Source: Solibacillus sp. FSL R7-0668 (GTDB lineage: Bacteria; Bacillota; Bacilli; Bacillales_A; Planococcaceae). Taken from it: a stretch of DNA of 64,000 bases. The notes beneath the pieces are model-generated. The model worked only from the letters and a program-made list of their open reading frames with translations, searched no databases and was not told where the DNA came from. Each line of letters starts with the position of its first letter. The first letter of the stretch is position 1. The DNA lies in NCBI RefSeq assembly GCF_038006205.1, contig NZ_JBBOUU010000001.1, positions 746,001 through 810,000 of the forward strand, given 5' to 3'. Positions 53,439 through 61,483 of this stretch are shown here, piece after piece. A program made the position numbers and the translations under genes.

Positions 53439-54158
53439 TTATCCGAAAATTTCTATTAATGCACGTTTTAAGTCGGGCTTCCAATAAGTCCAAGTGTGAT
53501 TGCCGTCGAACTCCTCGTAAAACGTGTCTACACCAAGCGATACAAATAATTGATTTAGCTCGCGATTCGGTGTTAAAAAGTCTTTAACTGATTTGTCCTT
53601 TAATATTACTTCTTTTTCACGTAGGCCAATAATATGGTAAAGCGAAAGTGTGTTTAAGTTTTTTGCCTGGCGAACTGCTTGAAGGACATGTTCGTCAACA
53701 AAGGGTGATTGTAAAATCGCCTTTCCAAAAATATTCGGATAATGAATTGCTGTCATGAGCGAAATGGTTGCTGCCATCGAATCGCCAATAAGTGCGCGAC
53801 CCCCACCCATTTGAGATGTGGAAAACTCTGCATCTAAAAAAGGGACTAATTCATGAGCTAAAAAGCGCATATACGCCTCAAATTGATCGCCAGTAGGGAT
53901 ATACTTACGTTTACGGTCTTGGTAATCCTTGTAAGGTACACCTACAATAATCATATTTTCAATCACATAATCATCAATCAATTGATCGGCAAGGCGCGGA
54001 ATTCCACCAAGCTGAAAGTAATCTCTACCATCCGATGCAATTAAAATGTTATATTCAAATAGTGGAGAGTAGTTGGCTGGAATATAGATTAATAATTCTA
54101 ATTCCTCATTTAATGCATTACTAAAAAAAGTAACGTCCTTTACTGTGCCTTTATCCAA
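53439..54158 (-). CDS. yjcH: Esterase family protein YjcH-like
   Basis: Alpha/beta hydrolase related to enterochelin esterase/esterase D, 239 residues from TTG 54158. The nucleophile elbow is GDSMAA (Ser at about 127), with Asp and the His in DGNHTWTYW completing a plausible triad. The TTG is preferred over GTG 54167 because AGGAGTG would otherwise touch the start. Cytoplasmic, substrate unknown. It opens the yjcH-yjcG-yjcF group. Confidence 0.85.
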   Translation of the reverse strand: MDKGTVKDVTFFSNALNEELELLIYIPANYSPLFEYNILIASDGRDYFQLGGIPRLADQLIDDYVIENMIIVGVPYKDYQDRKRKYIPTGDQFEAYMRFLAHELVPFLDAEFSTSQMGGGRALIGDSMAATISLMTAIHYPNIFGKAILQSPFVDEHVLQAVRQAKNLNTLSLYHIIGLREKEVILKDKSVKDFLTPNRELNQLFVSLGVDTFYEEFDGNHTWTYWKPDLKRALIEIFG

Positions 54159-54279
54159 AGTTGTCACTCCTGTCGTACGTTAGTCCCCAAAATTGTATCA
54201 TAAAGAAAAATAAAGTTGTAATATAGAGAGAGTTAGGGAAAAATACATTAAAAATTATTTTGAAGTGAGGAAGTTATTT

Positions 54280-54861
54280 ATGCATAATAAAAGTGTTCGT
54301 GTACACTCGGATGAAGTGGCAAAAGCAACACATGACGCATTATTACGCCGTCATGTGAAAATTGAAGATATTGCAGAAATCGTTTATACGATGCAATCGC
54401 CTTATAATGAAGGGCTAACAATCGAGCACTGTATTCAATCAGTGGAGCGTGTTTTAAATAAACGCGAAGTTCAGCATGCTGTATTAGTCGGAATTGAGCT
54501 AGATGAGTTAGCCGAGAAAAAATTATTATCCCCAACGCTACAAAAAATCGTCGAGTCGGATGAAGGGTTATTTGGGGTCGATGAAACATTAGCACTGGGC
54601 TCTGTGTTTACTTACGGAAGTATTGCGGTAACAACATTCGGTCATTTAGATAAGCAAAAAATCGGGATTATTGAAAAGCTAGATACAAAAGCCGGCGAGT
54701 CGGTAAATACATTTTTAGATGACTTAGTAGGAAGTATTGCAGCATGTGCGGCTTCACGATTAGCGCACCGTATGCGTGATTTAGAAGAAGATGGTGAAAC
54801 CTTTGCAGCCATTCCACCAAAAGCATTAGGACCAAAGCAAAAAAAGAAAAAAGAAATTTAA
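54280..54861 (+). CDS. Phosphatidylglycerophosphatase A-like protein (YutG-like)
   Basis: PgpA-family protein of 193 residues; PgpA removes phosphate from phosphatidylglycerophosphate, though Bacillus paralogues lack proven roles. The PgpA pattern is visible: IEDIAEIVYTMQSPYNEGLT, a central VGIELDELAEKKLL, DEGLFGVDETLALGSVF and TFLDDLVGSIAACAASRLAHR (landmark FLDDLVGSIAAC). It has a basic Lys-rich tail. ATG 54280 follows GTGAGGAAG. The insertion sequence begins just behind its stop codon. Confidence 0.82.
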   Translation: MHNKSVRVHSDEVAKATHDALLRRHVKIEDIAEIVYTMQSPYNEGLTIEHCIQSVERVLNKREVQHAVLVGIELDELAEKKLLSPTLQKIVESDEGLFGVDETLALGSVFTYGSIAVTTFGHLDKQKIGIIEKLDTKAGESVNTFLDDLVGSIAACAASRLAHRMRDLEEDGETFAAIPPKALGPKQKKKKEI

Positions 54862-54940
54862 TTCCATGTGAATCAATTTCATAAATCGATTTTTTCAAGA
54901 ACTTAGACGAATACAATTTTTTGATTTTCATTTTTAAAAA

Positions 54941-56293
54941 TTATGCAGCTGTGTTTTGTTCATTTAATTGTGCATTCAAACGATCAACGGCTAATTTGCA
55001 GGCATTATAAATAAACGTCACCAGATTGAAATGGAGCTTGGCTTTTCTACCTGTTCGATGACGGACATTATTTAATTGAAAATATTCTTTTAAGTAGGCA
55101 TTCACACGTTCAACAGCTGTACGTTCTTTGTACAGTTTCTCCCATAATGCGGAGCCTCTTGCTGGATACGTATACTTGCGAATATCCGTTTCACACTTGA
55201 TTTTAAAAACTTTTTGACACAGTGAATCCTCACGTAATGGACACGTTGCACATTCTTTTGGACGTGTAAATTTTAAACACTGATATTTCTCGTCATAGCT
55301 GTCGTAACAGTAGCTATGTTCACGTACGCACGTTGGACGGAAATTTTCATCGAAACCCAAGATTTCGGATTCACGACGTTTAACGTATGGAATGACTGCT
55401 TTCATGTCTTGATTTAAAATTTGTCGATAGATCGCTTTGTAATCATACCCTGCATCAAATATCGTTGTTGTAAATTGATTTGGCACGACTTCAGCTACCT
55501 TTTTTAACAGTGGAATGGCTGCTTTACTATCACTTAAATTACCAGACGACATCAAGCGTGCCACAATGTACTGACTTTTTGTCAAGACAGCTAAATGCCC
55601 TTTAAAGCCGAACCAGAACGTGTTTTTACCGTCACTATTTTTCTTGACACCCCACTTGGGTTCGATTGGGATGTCTCGCCAAAGTGTCGATGTTGGAATC
55701 GTTAATTGAGCTTCTAATTTCTTTTCATAGGTTGTAAGATTTGCCTCGATTTCTGCTTGTTCAGCGAGCCAGGCTTCATGCTCTTCTTTCGATTTGCGAC
55801 CACGCTTTTTCGGGATTTTTTCCTTTTTCTCAGATGGTTTTGATGCATCGCGCGCTTCAAAATGTGTCGCGTCAAAAGCGAGATGTTCTTCCTCTAGAAA
55901 TCCTTCTGTAAAGGCATTTTGGATGAGTTCATCTTGCATTTTATCAAAGACTTCTGATTGGCTAATCACATCGACCATACGTGAATAAGAAGAGTCAGAA
56001 GGTACTGAATCAGAAAGTAAAAAGCCGCAATCTAAACGAAAGATAAGATCATTTTTCAGACGCTTGATTAAATCTTTTACCGTTGGAATACGCTCAATAA
56101 TACGAATCACGAGCGATTGAATCATCGCACTATAGTTTAATTCTCTTGGAGCGCCACGCATTGTCTTTTTACTAAACAGTTGAAAAATCGGCTGTAAATC
56201 AAAAGTAGCCAAAATCGCATCAAAACGATGAGAACTTTCCATTTCCATTAATTCATGGATGTCAAATAGACGCATTTGCTTTACAATAGTCAT
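54941..56293 (-). CDS. DDE transposase, IS1182-like
   Basis: A 450-residue transposase: N-terminal DUF772-type domain (about 30-125, RGAPRELNYSAMIQSLVIR and SDSVPSDSSYSRM), catalytic Asp in LAFDATHFEA (about 141), second Asp in TTIFDAGYDYK, and the C-terminal Glu in ERTAVERVNAYLKEYF. A Cys cluster CATCPLREDSLCQ is typical of the IS1182 type. The gene is undamaged. The start uses GAGGTG, part of a hairpin described separately. Confidence 0.88.
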   Translation of the reverse strand: MTIVKQMRLFDIHELMEMESSHRFDAILATFDLQPIFQLFSKKTMRGAPRELNYSAMIQSLVIRIIERIPTVKDLIKRLKNDLIFRLDCGFLLSDSVPSDSSYSRMVDVISQSEVFDKMQDELIQNAFTEGFLEEEHLAFDATHFEARDASKPSEKKEKIPKKRGRKSKEEHEAWLAEQAEIEANLTTYEKKLEAQLTIPTSTLWRDIPIEPKWGVKKNSDGKNTFWFGFKGHLAVLTKSQYIVARLMSSGNLSDSKAAIPLLKKVAEVVPNQFTTTIFDAGYDYKAIYRQILNQDMKAVIPYVKRRESEILGFDENFRPTCVREHSYCYDSYDEKYQCLKFTRPKECATCPLREDSLCQKVFKIKCETDIRKYTYPARGSALWEKLYKERTAVERVNAYLKEYFQLNNVRHRTGRKAKLHFNLVTFIYNACKLAVDRLNAQLNEQNTAA

Positions 56294-56294
56294 A

Positions 56295-56359
56295 GGGCAT
56301 TCACCTCAGGGATAATTTTGGTTTGGTCACTTAAATTATACCAAATTGGGGAGGTGCCC
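56295..56359. promoter_or_regulatory. Hairpin enclosing transposase promoter and RBS
   Basis: GGG..CACCTC (56295-56307) can pair with GAGGTG-CCC (56351-56359). On the - strand the inner arm contains the transposase ribosome-binding site GAGGTG, and TATAAT (complement of 56335-56340) lies in the loop. External read-through RNA would hide the ribosome-binding site. On the + strand the structure is followed by T residues and could act as terminator. Confidence 0.5.
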
Positions 56360-56435
56360 TTTTTTTATTGTTTTGAAACCCATGGGAGACAAGGGGTTGG
56401 AATTATGAAATTAACTCATGTATACAATTAGAAAG

Positions 56436-56466
56436 ATCTTCGGTTATCATTACTGAAGATTTTTTT
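56436..56466 (+). terminator. Hairpin with T-run beside the insertion sequence
   Basis: ATCTTC (56436-56441) plus inner bases pair with GAAGAT (56455-56460), then TTTTTT. No complete gene precedes it; the bases from 56390 may be a gene remnant cut by the insertion. Confidence 0.6.
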
Positions 56467-56565
56467 ACTGTGATGGATAAAGGAAATCAAATTCATTGTA
56501 CTATTCGTCAAATTTCATAATAATAGAAATAAGCTTTAAAAAAGGTTAGAAAAGAGGTCCTAACA

Positions 56566-56646
56566 TTGAGTGACAAAGATATTAAAACTCTCATTACAAG
56601 TGGAACGATTATTTTGGCATTTGTGTTGTATTTAATATTTAGGTAA
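56566..56646 (+). CDS. Small single-helix membrane peptide
   Basis: A 26-residue peptide from TTG 56566 with AAGAGGT upstream: a charged start (MSDKDIKTL) and a membrane helix (IILAFVLYLIF). It is followed closely by a terminator, giving a compact RBS-ORF-terminator unit. No family recognised. It may be a small regulatory or toxin-like peptide, or a chance frame. Confidence 0.4.
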   Translation: MSDKDIKTLITSGTIILAFVLYLIFR

Positions 56647-56655
56647 AGAGTTAAG

Positions 56656-56686
56656 TCTTCAGTTACTATAAGAACTGAGGATTTTT
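56656..56686 (+). terminator. Terminator after the small peptide gene
   Basis: TCTTCAGT (56656-56663) pairs with ACTGAGGA (56674-56681) with one wobble, then TTTTT. Its sequence resembles the hairpin at 56436-56466. Confidence 0.72.
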
Positions 56687-56725
56687 CGTTTAAAAAAGAT
56701 TAGATGAAGAAAGTAGGCTATACGT

Positions 56726-57532
56726 TTGAAAAAGTTCTATTTTGCTTTGTTATTTTTGACATTGCTATTAACTGCATGCACAGAAGAAACAGGCACAGAT
56801 ATTGGTGAAACACAAGATATTCAAGGAATTGTAGCTACCACTACAGCAACAGCGGACAAACATGATATTAGTCAGTTTGAGGAATTTGAATTACAAGAGG
56901 TAATTGACGGGGACACGATCCGTATTAACTATAACGGGAAATCTGAAAAGGTTCGTTTTCTTCTTGTAGACACGCCTGAAACCAATCATGAAACATTGGG
57001 GGTGCAGCCATTTGGACCCGAAGCAAAAGCGTTTACGAAGGAGCTTTTAGCAGGTCAAGATACGGTTTATTTAGAGTTTGATGTATCCTATCGTGATAAA
57101 TATAAACGTTTACTTGCCTACATTTACACAAAGGATGGCATTAGTGTGCAAGAACAGCTGTTAAAGAATGGATTAGCACGTGTAGCATATATTTATGATC
57201 CGAATACAAAGCATGTCGATTGGTTCAAATCTATTCAAAAGACTGCACAACAATCAGCTAGTGGCATTTGGTCAGTTGAAGACTATGTAACAAATCGCGG
57301 CTATGACAAGGAAACTTATTTGGCCGCTGTCAAAGAACAAGGTGATCAATCAACTACGAATTCAAGTACGAAGAATAATGGTAGCTGTGAAATCAAGGGC
57401 AATATTAACTCAAAGGGCAATAAAATTTACCATATGCCAGGACAACGTGATTTTGACAAAACTGAAGCAGAGGAAATGTTCTGTACAGAAGAAGAAGCAA
57501 AAGCAGCTGGATTTATTCCGGCAACAAGATAA
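56726..57532 (+). CDS. Secreted thermonuclease-like lipoprotein
   Basis: Staphylococcal-nuclease (SNase) domain lipoprotein, 268 residues, starting at TTG 56726. The lipobox is LTAC (Cys18). The SNase domain (about 55-190) keeps VIDGDTIRI, the catalytic Arg in VRFLLVDTPE, and YRDKYKRLLAYIY with the second Arg and metal-binding Asp. After a Ser/Thr/Asn linker comes a C-terminal module (about 219-268) with CEIKGNINSKGNKIYHMPGQ and EEMFCTEEEAKAAGF, common at the end of such nucleases. It would degrade extracellular DNA at the cell surface. The ribosome-binding site is weak. Confidence 0.92.
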   Translation: MKKFYFALLFLTLLLTACTEETGTDIGETQDIQGIVATTTATADKHDISQFEEFELQEVIDGDTIRINYNGKSEKVRFLLVDTPETNHETLGVQPFGPEAKAFTKELLAGQDTVYLEFDVSYRDKYKRLLAYIYTKDGISVQEQLLKNGLARVAYIYDPNTKHVDWFKSIQKTAQQSASGIWSVEDYVTNRGYDKETYLAAVKEQGDQSTTNSSTKNNGSCEIKGNINSKGNKIYHMPGQRDFDKTEAEEMFCTEEEAKAAGFIPATR

Positions 57533-57540
57533 ATCGGTAA

Positions 57541-57576
57541 AAAAGAGTGTTTCTCTAAATGAGAGCACTCTTTTTC
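57541..57576 (+). terminator. Intrinsic terminator after the nuclease gene
   Basis: AAAAGAGTG..TTCTC (57541-57555) pairs with GAGAG..CACTCTTTTT (57561-57575). Confidence 0.88.
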
Positions 57577-57702
57577 TATTTAGTCAAGCGAATTACAGTA
57601 CAAAATAATGAATTTTACACTAATTATGGAATAATTTTATGATAAATGACTCGATTGTTATTTGAGAAACTGTGCAATTTATGGCATGCTATTTAATGGT
57701 AA

Positions 57703-57717
57703 TGAGAAATATTCTCT
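57703..57717 (+). promoter_or_regulatory. Fur-like box upstream of the heme locus
   Basis: TGAGAAATATTCTCT agrees with the 7-1-7 Fur consensus TGATAATNATTATCA at 11-12 of 15 positions and is nearly palindromic (with flanks AATGAGAA..TTCTCTATT). It lies 43 bases before isdC. Iron control is inferred; I could not define the -35/-10 with confidence. Confidence 0.6.
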
Positions 57718-57759
57718 ATTAGAAAAATGGCATTCTATGAAAGAGGGAGGATGATTGAG

Positions 57760-58548
57760 GTGAGAAAAAATTTCTTAACAATTATCGTAATGATATGGAT
57801 GATGGCTATGAGTTTGCCAACCCATTCAGAAGCTGCCATTGCAGATGGTACCTATTCACTCAATTATCAAGTGAATCAACCCGGTAGTAATTCGGCTTCA
57901 ATGGCAAATGATTATTTCCTAAAGCCAGCAAAGCTCGTAGTGAAAAATGGTAAAATGACGATGCAAATTACCATCAAAAATAGTAGCTGGATGACACAAT
58001 TTAATCCACCAGGTGGCGCGAAAGTGATTGGATCTAATGAATCTACTGATCAACGTACTGTTCAATTTTCAGTTGCCGATGCAAATGTAATTACTATTGC
58101 TATGAAGATTGATATTGATGATATCGACTACCATCATGCCTATAGCGTTGATTTTGTGTTTGATCGTTCAGGTTTACCAGAGGCACCTGTTGAAGAGCCA
58201 AAGGAGGAACCTAAGCAAGAAACAACACCAGTACAACAGCAACCAGCACAACCAGCTGCCCCAGTAGAACCACCAAAATCGTCGTCAGGAAGTAATACTT
58301 CTTCAAATAAACCAGCAACATCAACAGATTCAAAAGTCACAACTACCGAATCATCTCAGCAAACACAAGCTACAAAGGATGATTCGACAGAGACAGAAAA
58401 AAACACAACAGACACAGAGCAAGCTGAGCAGTCTGAGGTAGTAGAAAACCCCGAGACGAGTGATGAATTACCGATAGTAGCGCTAGTCGTATTCATCATA
58501 GCGGCAATTGTATTTGTCCGCACAAAACAAACAAAAACAAATGGGTAA
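57760..58548 (+). CDS. isdC: IsdC-like NEAT-domain heme-binding protein with sortase B signal
   Basis: Cell-wall heme carrier of iron-regulated surface systems. From GTG 57760 (ribosome-binding site GGGAGG) the product has 262 residues: signal peptide to about residue 25 (SEA cleavage), one NEAT domain (about 27-138) with the complete heme motif Tyr124-HHA-Tyr128, a Pro/Glu/Gln/Thr-rich spanner, and a C-terminal sorting signal NPETS (from residue 230), membrane helix and basic tail. NPxTx motifs are recognised by sortase B, whose gene lies five genes downstream. The Fur-like box suggests iron repression. Confidence 0.9.
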   Translation: MRKNFLTIIVMIWMMAMSLPTHSEAAIADGTYSLNYQVNQPGSNSASMANDYFLKPAKLVVKNGKMTMQITIKNSSWMTQFNPPGGAKVIGSNESTDQRTVQFSVADANVITIAMKIDIDDIDYHHAYSVDFVFDRSGLPEAPVEEPKEEPKQETTPVQQQPAQPAAPVEPPKSSSGSNTSSNKPATSTDSKVTTTESSQQTQATKDDSTETEKNTTDTEQAEQSEVVENPETSDELPIVALVVFIIAAIVFVRTKQTKTNG

Positions 58549-58565
58549 ATTAGGAGGAAATGAGC

Positions 58566-60365
58566 ATGACTAAGAAATCAAAAGTAACAAAAGCGGTATT
58601 AGCATCACTAGTAGCAACATCGGCAATCGTTCCTGCCATCGCAGTAAATGCAGAAGTAGGCGGAGAAGTAACACGTACTGTAGAAACGACTTCGGCAGCG
58701 GTTACAAAGACGATTGATTTTAAAGTAGAAGATACTACGGGTCACTTAGGGAATTATATTAAAGGTCCTGGTAATTTAGTTGAAATGCAAGGCAAGCAAT
58801 ATATTGAAATCATAACAACAGATGCTGTATTAGCAATGATTACGTCTGCTACAGTAGATGGCAACACAATTATTGTTGAACATAGTGGTAAAAAACAAAT
58901 TTATGTACCGGTAACGAAAGACTATGCGCCAGTAAAAATTGAATTAGCCGTTAACTTAATGGGCAACCCAGTAAAATCAACGGCTACATTAACGCCAGAT
59001 GCAAAATCAATTAAAGAGGTAGCAACTGGAACAGATAAGCCAGCTGAAGAAAAAATCTTCAAAATCGGTAAAACATTCGAATCCGTTGCTAATGGTACGT
59101 ATGATGTGAAATGGGATGCCTATAACGAAAAAGTAGGGAACTATACGGCTATTACTCGTAGCTTATCTCCTGATGCAAAATTAGTTGTTAAAGATGGGAA
59201 ATATGCATTACAAATTGCTACATTATCTACTACAAATGCTTTAATTACGGATATCAAGGTTGGCGATAAGTCAGTTTCGGTTGTATCAGGGACTGCAAAA
59301 GAAGGCGATGTTCGCGTATTTGAGTTTGAGTTAAAATCAATTAGTGATTTACATGAAGCTGAAATTTTCATTGATGCAAATGGTCGTCAAATGAATCATA
59401 AATTCGGCTTCGCAATCGAAACAGCTTCGCTAGACTTACCAAAAGCTGAAACAAAACCAACAGAGCCAACTGCTACAAAAATGCCTGTAACTGCATACAA
59501 AGAAGGCACGCAAGAATTATCCATTATGCATAATAAATACTTAGATGACGAAGTAACGGTAACAGCTACTGAAGGCGGCTATAATGTAGAGTTAACTTTC
59601 CCTGAAGGTCAACATTTATTGGGCTTCAAGGTCGAAGGGGCTACAGTAGCATTAAAATCAGAAGAAAAAGTAGGCAATAATACAGTTAAAATATACACAG
59701 TCGCTGTAAAGGATATTAAAAAATTATACACCGCAGAAGCAGATTTAAAAGTTGTGCTTAATGGAGCCGTGCTTTACGAAACAACGCATAAATTCCAAAT
59801 GCAATTCGGTGATCAAAAGCCTGCTACAATGCCATTCACGGATATTGCGAACGATATTCATAAAGATTACATCGTAAACTTATATGAAAAGGGTATTTTC
59901 AAAGCGGCTGATAAATTCAATCCTAAAGATTCTATCAAACGTTATCAATTCGCATTAATGCTAAACCGCGCATTAAACCTAGAAGTTCCTGCAACAACGC
60001 AATTTACGGATATCGCAAAACTAGATAAAGAAACGCAAGATGCCATCAAAGCATTAAATGCTTACGGAATCATTAATGGTTCTTCGGCGACAACATTCTC
60101 AGCAGGTGAAGGGATTAAACGCCAACACGCGGCATTAATGATTTACCGTGTATTAGAGAAAAACGGCTACCAAGCAACTGGCGCTACGTCTAACTTTACA
60201 GACTTACCGAAAGATGCTGAAGTCGTAAAAGCGATCAACGAGTTAAATCACTTAGATATTATGACAGGCTACAATGGAAAAGTAACACCGAATATTGTAT
60301 TAACGCGCTCTCAAATGGCTAAAATTGTAAATAATACTTTAGAAGTGATTGCTGGTTTAAAATAA
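58566..60365 (+). CDS. S-layer-anchored protein with three NEAT domains
   Basis: A 599-residue secreted protein: signal peptide (to about residue 29, VNA), three NEAT domains (about 50-150, 165-290, 305-425) and three SLH repeats (about 425-599, MPFTDIANDIHKDYIVNLYEKG first) for attachment to secondary wall polymer. Similar designs (BslK-like) bind heme or hemoproteins in the B. cereus group. None of the three NEAT domains has the full YxxxY pair: domain 1 has Tyr120 but Lys at 124; domains 2 and 3 have Leu and Glu there. It may bind hemoproteins rather than free heme. ATG 58566 follows AGGAGG. Confidence 0.88.
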   Translation: MTKKSKVTKAVLASLVATSAIVPAIAVNAEVGGEVTRTVETTSAAVTKTIDFKVEDTTGHLGNYIKGPGNLVEMQGKQYIEIITTDAVLAMITSATVDGNTIIVEHSGKKQIYVPVTKDYAPVKIELAVNLMGNPVKSTATLTPDAKSIKEVATGTDKPAEEKIFKIGKTFESVANGTYDVKWDAYNEKVGNYTAITRSLSPDAKLVVKDGKYALQIATLSTTNALITDIKVGDKSVSVVSGTAKEGDVRVFEFELKSISDLHEAEIFIDANGRQMNHKFGFAIETASLDLPKAETKPTEPTATKMPVTAYKEGTQELSIMHNKYLDDEVTVTATEGGYNVELTFPEGQHLLGFKVEGATVALKSEEKVGNNTVKIYTVAVKDIKKLYTAEADLKVVLNGAVLYETTHKFQMQFGDQKPATMPFTDIANDIHKDYIVNLYEKGIFKAADKFNPKDSIKRYQFALMLNRALNLEVPATTQFTDIAKLDKETQDAIKALNAYGIINGSSATTFSAGEGIKRQHAALMIYRVLEKNGYQATGATSNFTDLPKDAEVVKAINELNHLDIMTGYNGKVTPNIVLTRSQMAKIVNNTLEVIAGLK

Positions 60366-60379
60366 TAAGTAAATGAAGT

Positions 60380-60421
60380 GCAGGACTTCCGTTTTTATGG
60401 GCGGGAGTCGCTGCCTTTTTT
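60380..60421 (+). terminator. Terminator after the NEAT/SLH gene
   Basis: GCAGGACT (60380-60387) pairs with AGTC-G-CTGC (60406-60414, one bulge), then six T residues. It may lower expression of the transport genes behind. Confidence 0.75.
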
Positions 60422-60513
60422 CAAGTAAATATAACAAAGTTAAATTGAGGTAAGCTTCCATCACTTAGGAAATGAAATTTTACTTCAGTTTAACTAACGA
60501 GGAGGAAGAAAAT

Positions 60514-61413
60514 TTGAATAAGTGGTTAGTAGCGCTGGCAATTAGCATCGGTGTTTTAGCAGCATGTGGAGATAACAATGCAACAAAGCAAGTAGAAGAG
60601 CCAACGACAAATGAAGCAACAACAGAAATCAAAGTGGAAGAAGAACATCGCATCATTGCGGGAACGGTTGTCCTTGCACAAATTTTAGACCGATTAAATT
60701 TAGACGCTGTTGCAGTGCCAGAGACGGTGAAGGATTTACCCTCGCGCTTTGAAGGGCTTCCAAATATCGGTAACGCAATGGACCCAGATGCCGAAATAAT
60801 TAAATCATTAAATCCAACGGAAGTATTATCGGTTTCGACTTTAGAATACGATTTGAAAACGAAATTTGAGCAGTTAAAAATTCCAGTTGATTTTGTAGAT
60901 TTAACGAGCATTGAAACGATGATGGATGAAATTACGGCATTAGGGGAGCGCTACAATCGGGTAGATGAAGCAAAGGCATTGAATGAGGAGTTGCAAGATG
61001 AAATTAATGCTGTTGAAATGGCTACAAGTGAAAAAGAAAAGCCAAGTGTATTAATTTTACTGGGAGTGCCGGGCAGTTATTTAGTGGCAACGGAAAATTC
61101 CTATGTAGGCGATTTAGTTCGTTTAGCTGGTGGCGAAAATGTCATGGCTGGTCAAGAGGCGGAGTATTTACCATCTAATACCGAATACTTATATGAATCG
61201 AATCCAGATATCATTTTGCGATTAGCGCATGGGATGCCTGATGAAGTCATTGAAATGTTTGATAAGGAATTTGTAACAAATGATGTCTGGAAACACTTTA
61301 ATGCAGTAAAGAAAGATAAAGTTTATGATTTGGAAGAAGAACTGTTTGGCACAACTGCTGCGCTCAATGTACCGGATGCATTAAATCAGTTAGTAGAAAT
61401 TTTTTATAAGTAA
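60514..61413 (+). CDS. isdE: Heme ABC transporter substrate-binding lipoprotein IsdE-like
   Basis: Receives heme from NEAT proteins and delivers it to the permease. From TTG 60514 (AGGAGGAA 60500-60507) it has 299 residues: lipobox LAAC (Cys at about 18), an acidic spacer and the helical-backbone substrate-binding fold with RIIAGTVVLAQILDRL, PDAEIIKSLNPTEVL and SYVGDLVRLAGGENVM. IsdE uses Met and His for heme; candidate residues are Met in NAMDPD and His in RLAHGMPDE. Context with NEAT proteins, permease, ATPase and sortase B supports the name. Confidence 0.9.
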   Translation: MNKWLVALAISIGVLAACGDNNATKQVEEPTTNEATTEIKVEEEHRIIAGTVVLAQILDRLNLDAVAVPETVKDLPSRFEGLPNIGNAMDPDAEIIKSLNPTEVLSVSTLEYDLKTKFEQLKIPVDFVDLTSIETMMDEITALGERYNRVDEAKALNEELQDEINAVEMATSEKEKPSVLILLGVPGSYLVATENSYVGDLVRLAGGENVMAGQEAEYLPSNTEYLYESNPDIILRLAHGMPDEVIEMFDKEFVTNDVWKHFNAVKKDKVYDLEEELFGTTAALNVPDALNQLVEIFYK

Positions 61414-61414
61414 G

Positions 61415-61452
61415 CACCCATTCTCGCTCCTAGTAAACGAGAGGTGTTTTTC
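61415..61452 (+). terminator. Weak terminator/attenuator between isdE and isdF
   Basis: CACC..CTCG (61415-61426) pairs with CGAG..GGTG (61438-61446), with an asymmetric loop, then TTTTTCT. It may tune the ratio of binding protein to permease. Confidence 0.6.
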
Positions 61453-61483
61453 TAATTAATGGAACCAAAAAGGATGTTTTGCT

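Larger units (their letters stand above)
54864..56385 (-). mobile_element. IS1182-like insertion sequence (ends approximate)
   Basis: One intact transposase gene on the - strand with short flanks. The sequence reading inward from 54864 (CCATGTGAATCAATTTCATAA) and the complement reading inward from 56385 (CCATGGGTTTCAAAACAATA) agree at about 14 of 19 positions, so they may be the terminal inverted repeats. I find no convincing target duplication. Left end touches the pgpA-like gene, right end precedes small genes of low conservation. Confidence 0.6.
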
